64,000 nucleotides of DNA from Perca fluviatilis (Eukaryota > Chordata > Actinopteri > Perciformes > Percidae): NCBI RefSeq assembly GCF_010015445.1, contig NC_053133.1, positions 496,001-560,000 of the forward strand. The letters run 5' to 3'. The notes under the pieces were generated by a model. It was not told the DNA's origin, did not search any database, and saw only the letters and a list, made by a program, of their open reading frames with translations. Shown here one piece after another: positions 56,800 to 64,000 of this stretch. The translations under genes were made by a program, and so were the position numbers. Position 1 is the stretch's first letter, and each line of letters opens with the position of its first letter.

Positions 56800-59700
56800 C
56801 CATCACCTTATCGTGGTGGAGAGGTTTGTGTGTCTCTGTGAACCTGAGGGCTGTGTTGTCTGGAGCTTTGTGCTCCTGGTAGGGTCTCCCAAGGCAAAGT
56901 GGTCTCAGGTGAGGGGCCAGACAAAGAATGGTTCAAAAACCCCAATGGAAAAACAAGGTAGAAATGGAGTGACCCTGCCCGGAGGAAGCCCGGGGCCCCC
57001 GTCTGGAGCCAGGCCCAGACGGGCGGGCTCGTCGGCGCAGCCTGGTAGCCGGGTTTGCCACGGAGCCCGGCCGGGCACAGCCCGAACAAGCTACGTGGCT
57101 CCCATCTCTCCAGCCCATGGGCCCACCACCTGTGGGAGGAACCGGCTGTCGGGGCGCTGCCACATGGGTGGCAGTGAAGGTCAGGGGCCTCGACGGACCA
57201 GACCCGGGCAGCAGACGCTGGCTCTGGGGACGTGGAACGTCACCTCTGTGGGGGAAGGAGCCGGAACTGGTGCGGGAGGTGGAGCGCTACGGTTAGATCT
57301 GGTGGGGCTTATACTCTACGCGCAGTCTCGTTCCTGGAACTGTACCCTGGATAGGGTTGGACTCTTTTCTTCTCCGGAGTTGCTCAGGGTGCGGCGCCGG
57401 GCGGGTGTGGGGATACTAACAAGCCCCCCGGCTGAGCGCCGCGCTGGAGTTTACCCCGGTGGACGAGGGTCGCCTCCCTACGCCTGCGGGTTGTGGGGGA
57501 AAACTCTGACTGTTGTTTGTGCATATGCACCAAACAGGAGTTCGAGTATTTCGGCCTTCTTGGAGACCTTGAGTGGAGTCCTGCATGGGGGCGCCAGTGG
57601 GGGAATCCATTGTTCTGCTGGGGGACTTCAACGCACACGTGGGCAATGATGGAGACACCTGAGAGGCGTGATTGGGAGGAACGGCCTCCCTGATCTAAAC
57701 CAGAGCGCGGTTGTTTGTTGTTGGACTTCTGTGCTAGTCATGGATTGTCTATAACGAACACCATGTTCGAACATAGGGATGCTCATAAGTGTACCTGGTA
57801 CCAGAGCACCCTAGGCCGAAGGTCAATGATCGATTTTATAATCGTTTCATCTGATCTGAGGCCGTATGTTTCGGACACTTCGGGTGAAGAGAGGGGCAGA
57901 GCTGTCAACCGATCACCATCTGGTGGTGAGTTGGGTCAGGGGTGGGGAAGACTCTGGACAGACCTGGTAAGCCCAAACGTGTAGTGGAGTAAGGTGAGAA
58001 CGTCTGGAGGAGGCCCCTGTCCAACGGACTTTCAACTCGCACCTCGGCGGAGCTTTTCGTGCATCCCTGTGGAGGCTGGGGGCATTGAACTAGAGTGGAC
58101 AATGTTCAAAGTTTCCATTGCTGAAGCTGCGCGGGGGGAGCTGTGGTCTTAGGGTCTTAGGTGCCTCAAGGGCGGTAACCCACGAACACCGTGGTGGACA
58201 CCGGTGGTCAGGGAAGCCGTCCGACTGAAGAAGGAGTCTTTCCCGGATATGTTATCCCAGAGGACTCCGAGGCAGTTGCAGGGTACCGAAGGGCCCGAAG
58301 GGCTGCAGCCTCTGCCGTGAAAGAGGCAAAGCAGCGGGTGTGGGAGAAGTTTGAGAAAAGACATGGAGAAGGACCTTTCGTTGCGCCAAAGTGCTTCTGG
58401 AAAACTGTTTCGCCACCTCAGGAGGGGAAGCGGGGAACCATCCAAGCTGTGTACAGTAAGGATGGGACACTGTTGACCTCAACTGAGGAGGTAATAGGGC
58501 GGTGAGGAGCATTTTGAGGAACTCCTGAATCCGAATACCTCTATGTATGTTAGAGGCAGAGCTGGAGGATGATGGGGGATTGTCGTCGATTTCCGGGCGG
58601 AAGTCACTGATGTAGTCAAACAACTCCACAGTGGCAAAGCCCCGGGGATTGATGAGATCCGTCCAGAAATGCTCAAGGCTCTGGGTGTGGAGGGGCTGTC
58701 CTGGTTGACACGTCTCTTCAACATTGCGTGGAAGTCTGGAACAGTGCCAAAGGAGTGGCAGACTGGGGTGGTGGTTCCCCTTTTTAAAAAGGGGGACCAG
58801 AGGGTGTGTGCCAATTACAGGGGTATCACACTTCTCAGCCTCCCTGGTAAAGTCTACTCCAAGGTGCTGGAAAGGAGGGTCGCCGATGCGTCGAACCTCA
58901 GGTTGAGGAGGAACAATGCGGATTCCGTCCTGGTCGTGGAACAACGGACCAGCTCTTCATCTCGCAAGGATCCTGGAGGGGGCCTGGGAGTATGCCCAAC
59001 ACCGGTCTACAGTGTTTTGTGGATTTGGAGAAGGCGTATGACCGGGTCCCCGGGAGGTACTGTGGGAGGTGCTGCGGGAGTATGGGGTGAGGGGGTCTCT
59101 TACTCAGGGCCATCCAACTCTGTAACGACCAAAGTGAGAGCTGTGTCCGGGTTCTCGGCAGTAAGTCGGACTCGTTTCAGGTGAGGGGTTGGCCTCCGCC
59201 AGGGCTGCGCTTTGTCACCAATCCTGTTTGTATATTTATGGACAGGATATCGGCGTAGTCGGGGTGGGAGGGGTTGCGGTTCGGTGGGCTGGGGATCTTA
59301 CCGCTGCTTTTTGCAGATGATGTGGTCCTGATGGCAAAAAAAAACAAACTTCAAAACTCACTCTTTCGGCCTCCTCCCTTCCTCCCCCCCCTGTTTTTTT
59401 TCGCCACAAGTGTGGGAGTTGGGTAAAAACCCCCTATCGGAGGCCATGGTTCTCAGCAGGAAACCGATGGAATGCCTTCTCCAGGTAGGGAATGAGTCCC
59501 TTACCCCACGTGAAGGGTAGTACACTTGGGGGACTTTGTTCGCGCGTGTGAGGGACAATGGAGCGGGAGATTGGTCGGAGAATCGGCGTAGCGGGCGCGG
59601 TATTACATTCCATCTATCGCACCGCGTTGTGACGAAAAGAGAGCTGAGCCAGAAGGCAAAGCTCTCGATCTACCGGTCAGTTTTCGTTCCTACCTCACCT

Positions 59701-60140
59701 ATGGTCATGAAGGCTGGGTCATGACCGAAAGAACGGATCCAGGGTGCAAGCGGCCGAAATGGGTTTCCTCAGGAGGGTGGCTTACGTCTCCCTTAGAGAT
59801 AGGGTGAGAAGCTCAGTCATCCGTGCGGAGCCTCGAGAGAGCCACTGCTCCTTTGCGTCGAAAGGAGCCAGTTGAGGTGGTTCGGGCATCTGGTGAGGAT
59901 GCCCCTGGCGCCTCCCCTAGGGAGGTGTTCCAGGCACATCCAGCTGGGAGGAGGCCCTCGGGGAAGACCCAGGACTAGGTGGAGGGATTATATCTCCAAC
60001 CTGGCCTGGGAACGCTTCGGATCCCCCAGTCGGAGCTGGTTAATGTTGCTCGGGAAAGGGAAGTTTGGGGTCCCCTGCTGGAGCTGCTCCCCCCGCGACC
60101 CGACACCGGATAAGCGGACGAAGATGGATGGATGGATGGA
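56800..60140 (+). mobile_element. Rex3-like RTE-clade LINE, near full length, broken
   Basis: The insertion is exactly delimited by a direct repeat, CGATAAAGCA (56790-56799 and 60141-60150; one more matching base, A, precedes each). It begins CCATCACCTTATCGTGGTGG, a 5' untranslated start seen in this fish family, and ends with GATGGATGGATGGATGGA, the GATG-type 3' tail described for Rex3. Inside are an endonuclease, a reverse transcriptase and the RTE-type C-terminus. About 3.3 kb is full length for the family. The reading frame is broken many times, so this copy is inactive. It lies inside unit 1 of the large tandem repeat. Confidence 0.85.
57215..60110 (+). pseudogene. RTE-clade endonuclease and reverse transcriptase, many frameshifts
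   Basis: Order along the plus strand: endonuclease start LALGTWNVTSVGEG (about 57218), then LTVVCAYAPN, LLGDFNAHVGN-equivalent codons (about 57618) in another frame, LGRRSMIDFIIVSSDLRPYV (57811-57870), and the DHH active-site region readable only in a shifted frame (about 57905). A linker follows. The reverse transcriptase has GKAPGIDEIRPEML-equivalent codons (about 58636), VVPLFKKGDQRVCANYRGIT and LLSLPGKVYSKVLERR in the frame from 58669, and the catalytic FADDVV at about 59309. The C-terminus has RWFGHLVRMP (59875) and GRPRTRWRDYISNLAWERF. The protein would nick DNA and copy its own RNA. At least six frame changes make it dead. Homopolymer-rich stretches (59335-59400) may include sequencing errors. 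Confidence 0.85.
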
Positions 60141-61878
60141 CGATAAAGCAACTTCCTGTTTAGACAGGAAGTTCCTATAACTTGCGCATTTTTTCAACTA
60201 TCAAAATTCTCTGGATAACTTTTCGTCATGAGGGTCAAGAGATACTACCTGCAAAGATTCAAGAAGATTGAAATCACGGCCTAGGACAAGTTCGAAAGAA
60301 TGTAAAACACCTGAAAAATGCATAATTAAAATGGCGCCTTCGGTCCCGGGCGTCGGAGCTAATGAAGGTAAATGGGAAATATGTCTGCAATATGAGAGCA
60401 ATATGGGTATTAAGTCTGGTGAAGATCGGAGCAACTATGTCCAAGTTAAGGCCTTCCAGGCATTAGGGCGCTATGGAGCCGGCTAGCGGTATGGCCCAAA
60501 TTGCTGTAACGGTCTCGCAAAGCTCCCAGGTGTTTATGTGGGTGCCAATTTTTGTGAGTTTTCGTATATATTGAGGCCGTCATAAATGTGCCCAGGTGCT
60601 AAAACCAATTAGGGGGCTTATAGAGCAACCGTAACTCCCAAGCCTAAATGTGTATTCAGATGAAAGCGTTTAATATTCTGCACATGGCTGCAAAAGTTTG
60701 AGAGGTTTCGTGCATCCTAAAGTCCTCAAACATGTGTTTGTAAAATGAAGATTTTTCACCGAATACCAATATTTCAGAAATTTTAGAATTTTGTAATTTT
60801 TTCTAAAAATAGCACGGTAGAGTTCAAGATGAGACCTATGTTCCCTAAAAAGTTGGTATATTAACTTATTACTTTTGTCGGAATTAAGGCTACATGACGC
60901 TTAGGCGATGCCCCTTGGCAACGCCCGAAGTTATACTACAATACTTTGCAATTTTCACCAGTTGTGACATATTATCAAATTTTTGTGAGTTTTCGTGCAT
61001 GCTAAGCCCCTCAAAAACGACGGAGGACTCAGAAAAATAATAATAATAATCTGACGAAAAACAATAGGTTCCTGCTTCGCAAGACTAAAGCGTACCGTTA
61101 AAAGCTCGGGCCCCTAATTAAAGCTGCAGGCAGCGATGATGGGCCGCCCTCGCTTCTTGCATCGGGGGTAGCTGGCAGACGCAACATCACGTGTAGTCCA
61201 CACCTTGTAAGTTTCATGTAAATCGGAATAACTTTTGCCAAGATGCAACCTGTGGAAAACTCCCTGCTGGACTGAGACAACGTCACCTGTTGGACTTCAC
61301 GCATTTGCGCATTACGCTAACTTAGCCATTTCCTTTTGTAGTTCGCGCAGACATGAGTACAGTTGCTCCTATAGTTGCACGTTACTTGTATAGCATTCTG
61401 TTGTGTTGCGCGTGCGTTATTGAAAACGTAAGTGCACAATTTCATGTTGCATGTATCTTTGTTTGTGTAATTAACATGAAAGTATTTTTCTTTATTATAG
61501 TTCAGGATGCATGCTTATGTCTACTGTAATGCTGGGAACTTACGGCAAATATATCATTCAGAAACAATAGTTAATACTTTGATTCATGGATGTATGTTAG
61601 TACAGTGTGGTACATTAGTTAATTACAATCCTGCTGATGATTAGTTCAGCTGCTGCACTTCGCGATGTTGTTGCTGGTTTAATTGTTGAAGCGCATGTGC
61701 ACTGTGCCGCCGCTGGTCTGATGACATGACTATTGTACCTGTAGCATTGCTGTAATGTTATTTATTTGTGTTTTAGAGTAACATTTATCGTGGTCAATAG
61801 ATGTAACTGCGTAATAACCTGTATTGTTTTACTACATGGCATCGTGTAAATTTGCTAATTAATAAAAAAATGAAAACA

Positions 61879-61892
61879 GCGCCATCTAAAGG
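61879..61892 (-). promoter_or_regulatory. CTCF-like motif, unit 2 site 1 (weaker)
   Basis: The minus strand reads CCTTTAGATGGCGC, with one more mismatch to the CTCF core than the unit 1 sites. Confidence 0.2.
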
Positions 61893-62218
61893 CCGATTGT
61901 CACCATATTAGGGCACACAGCCTCATAGTACATGAGGAACAACTGCTCTAAGTTTTGCATCCATTGGAATAGCCGTTGGCAAGATACAACCGTTCCTGTT
62001 TCTACACCCACCTACAGGAAGTTGGTCCTCCGTAACTTGTGCATTGTGTTAGCTATCAATATTCTTTTGATAACTTTTTTTCATGAGGGTCCTCCGTGTC
62101 TACTTGCAAGTTTTCGTGCCAATCGGACTCACGTCCCAGGAGTAGTTAGACAAAGTAGGCTTCCCATATGTCAATATTTTGCTGATTAATAAAAAAATAA
62201 AAAAAACAGCGCCATCTA

Positions 62219-62232
62219 ATGGCCGATTGCCG
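62219..62232 (-). promoter_or_regulatory. CTCF-like core motif, unit 2 site 2
   Basis: CCATTAGATGGCGC on the minus strand, identical to both unit 1 sites. A related plus-strand GCATTAGGGGGCGC follows at about 62631-62644 (two mismatches to the core). Confidence 0.3.
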
Positions 62233-64000
62233 CCAACTTTGGCACAGATGCTAAACCGGACATGAGGAACAACCTTACCAAGTTTCGGGGATATCCGAAT
62301 AATTGTTACCACGATAAAGCAACTTCCTGTTTAGACAGGAAGTTCCTATAACTTGCGCATTTTTTCAACTATCAAAATTCTCTGGATAACTTTTCGTCAT
62401 GAGGGTCAACAGATACTACCTGCAAAGATTCAAGAAGATTGAAATCACGGCCTAGGACAAGTTCGAAAGAATGTAAAACACCTGAAAAATGCATAATTAA
62501 AAATGGCCGCCTTCCGGTTGGGCGGAGCTAATGAAGGTAAATGGGAAATATGTCTGCAATGATTAGAGCAATATGGGTATTAAGTCTGGTGAAGATCGGA
62601 GCAACTATGTCCAAGTTAAGGCCTTCCAGGCATTAGGGGGCGCTATGGAGCCCGCTTACAGGTATGGCCCAAATCGCTGTACGGTCTCGCAAAGCTCCCA
62701 GGTGTTTATGTGGGTGCCAATTTTTGTGAGTTTTCGTATATATTGAGGCCGTCATAAATGTGCCCAAGTGCTAAATCCAATTAGGGGGCGCTATAGAGCA
62801 ACCATACCACTCCCAAGCCTAAATGTGTATTCACATGAAAGAGTTTAATATTCTGCACATGGCTGCAAAAGTTTGAGAGGTTTCGTGCATCCTAAAGTCC
62901 TCAAACATGTGTTTGTAAAATGAAGATTTTTTCACGAATACCAATATTTCAGAAATTTTAGAATTTTGTAATTTTTTCTAAAAATAGCACGGTAGAGTTC
63001 AAGATGAGACCTATGTTCCCTAAAAAGTTGGTATATTAACTTATTACTTTTGTCGTAATTAATGCACACGTTAGGGGGCGCTATGGAGCCCCCTGGCAAC
63101 GCCCGAGCCCAATTACTACAATACTTTGCAATTTTCACCAGTTGTGACATATTATCAAATTTTTGTGAGTTTTCGTGCATGCTAAGCCCCTCAAAAACGC
63201 GACGGAGGACTCGGAAAAATAATAATAATAATAATCTGACGAAAAACAATAGGTTCCTTCGCACTTTCAGTGCAAGGCACCCGTTGGGGCCTAATTAAAG
63301 CTGCAAGCAGCGATGACGGGCCCTCGCTTCTTGCATCGGGGGGTACTGGCAGACGCAACATCACATGTAGACCACACATTCTAAGTTTCATGTAAATCAG
63401 AATAACTTTTGCCAAGATACAATCTGTGGAAAACTCCCTGCTGGACTGAGCTGACGTCACTCCTTGGACTCAACGCATTTGCGCATGTACGCAACTTCGC
63501 CATTTCCTTTTTAGTTCGCTGCAGACATGAGTACAGCTGCTCCTATAGTTGCACGTTACTTGTATAGCATTCTGTTGTGTTGCTGTGTGCGTTATTGAGA
63601 ATGTCAGTTTACTATTTTATGTCCATGCTGGTGTTGCATGTATCTTTGTTTGTGTAATTAACATGACAGTATTTTTCTTTATTATAGTTCAGGATTGCTA
63701 GGAACTTACTGCAAATATATCATTCAGAAACAATAGTTAATACTTTGATTCATGGATGTATTGTTGTCCATTAGTTAATTACAATCCTGCTGAGGATTAG
63801 ATCAGCTGCTGCACTCGCGTGGCGGCGCGTTGCTGGTTTAATTGTTGAAGTGCATTTCACCGTGCCATTCGCACCATTGGTCTATCACATGACTGTTGTA
63901 CCTGTATGTTGCTGTTAGGTTCATTTGTGGTCTTAGAGCACCATCTAGTTGCAATAGATGTAACTGCATAATAACCTGTATTAATTACAACATTGGATCG

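Larger units (their letters stand above)
55837..64000 (+). repeat. Large tandem repeat units, 1.9-2.2 kb each
   Basis: ATTAAAGCTGC followed by AGCAGCGATGA and 'gggcc' begins units at 55837, 61117 and 63294. Unit 1 is split by the Rex3-like insertion and is about 1.93 kb without it; unit 2 is 2.18 kb; unit 3 runs off the window. Units 1 and 2 end with a similar A-rich and 'aataataat' block and 'ctgacgaaaaacaataggtt'. Within each full unit, a sub-block beginning ACAGCGCCATCTAA occurs twice. Unit 1 lacks a segment of roughly 250 bases (61555-61860 in unit 2) that unit 3 has. The family is a common fish repeat that I cannot name, and no transposase or polymerase is seen in it. Confidence 0.85.

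Noticed and set aside
58252..58944. 230-codon minus-strand frame
   Set aside because: Antisense shadow of the Rex3-like reverse transcriptase; the plus strand carries the motifs.

Overview
The window looks like nuclear DNA of a teleost fish, most likely a spiny-rayed (percomorph) fish. The support is AT-rich sequence, long (GT)n, (AT)n, (CT)n and (CTGT)n microsatellites, and repeat families typical of fish genomes: Tc1/mariner, hAT and PIF/Harbinger DNA elements, a Rex3-like RTE retrotransposon, L2/CR1-group LINEs with a TTGAA tail, and tRNA-derived SINEs. There are no operons, CRISPR arrays, rRNA genes or convincing intact tRNA genes. I found no host gene that I could name. Almost every coding stretch is a decayed transposable-element gene. 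The two possible exceptions are one short exon-like segment (12528-12586) and a broken HECT-like gene copy (27481-28769, minus strand).

Layout. 1-12.9 kb: mostly unassigned, with a hAT-type element with 8-bp target duplications (2182-3298), a broken Tc1 element (3852-5482), an L2 tail fragment (5752-6365), a hAT-like MITE (7553-8021), a reverse-transcriptase relic (9105-9545) and another MITE (10841-11325). 12.97-17.67 kb: a long-terminal-inverted-repeat element flanked by a 9-bp duplication. It has been invaded by a 5'-truncated L2 LINE (13128-15293) and by a further DNA element (16140-16897) that interrupts a 118-bp tandem array. 17.7-30.6 kb: a SINE, a minisatellite, an integrase-like N-terminal relic, a short LTR-element remnant with a proline-tRNA primer site, two small MITEs with 3-bp duplications, an L2 tail and the HECT-like pseudogene. 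30.6-33.5 kb: a second, longer L2 copy. 33.5-44.9 kb: microsatellites, tandem duplications, a SINE, fragments of one dispersed repeat family, and an inverted-repeat block that contains a LINE endonuclease relic.

44.9-48.4 kb: a foldback pair of one DNA element, then an internally deleted Harbinger element that still shows both of its convergent genes (DDE transposase and Myb/SANT-like protein). 48.4-55.3 kb: mostly unassigned, with a 34-bp minisatellite built from an element's own terminus. 55.3-64 kb: a 204-bp tandem repeat that runs straight into a roughly 1.9-2.2 kb tandemly arranged repeat unit (two full copies and one cut by the window end). The first unit is split by a near full-length but frameshifted Rex3-like LINE (56800-60140) with a perfect target-site duplication. 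The uninterrupted neighbouring unit preserves the empty site.

The genes do not form a pathway. The window is a record of successive insertions, and several can be ordered because later elements sit inside earlier ones. The most interesting points are the nested long-TIR element, the Rex3 insertion with its in-window empty site, and the tandem unit with repeated CTCF-like motifs and a small conserved reading frame next to a splice-acceptor-like site.
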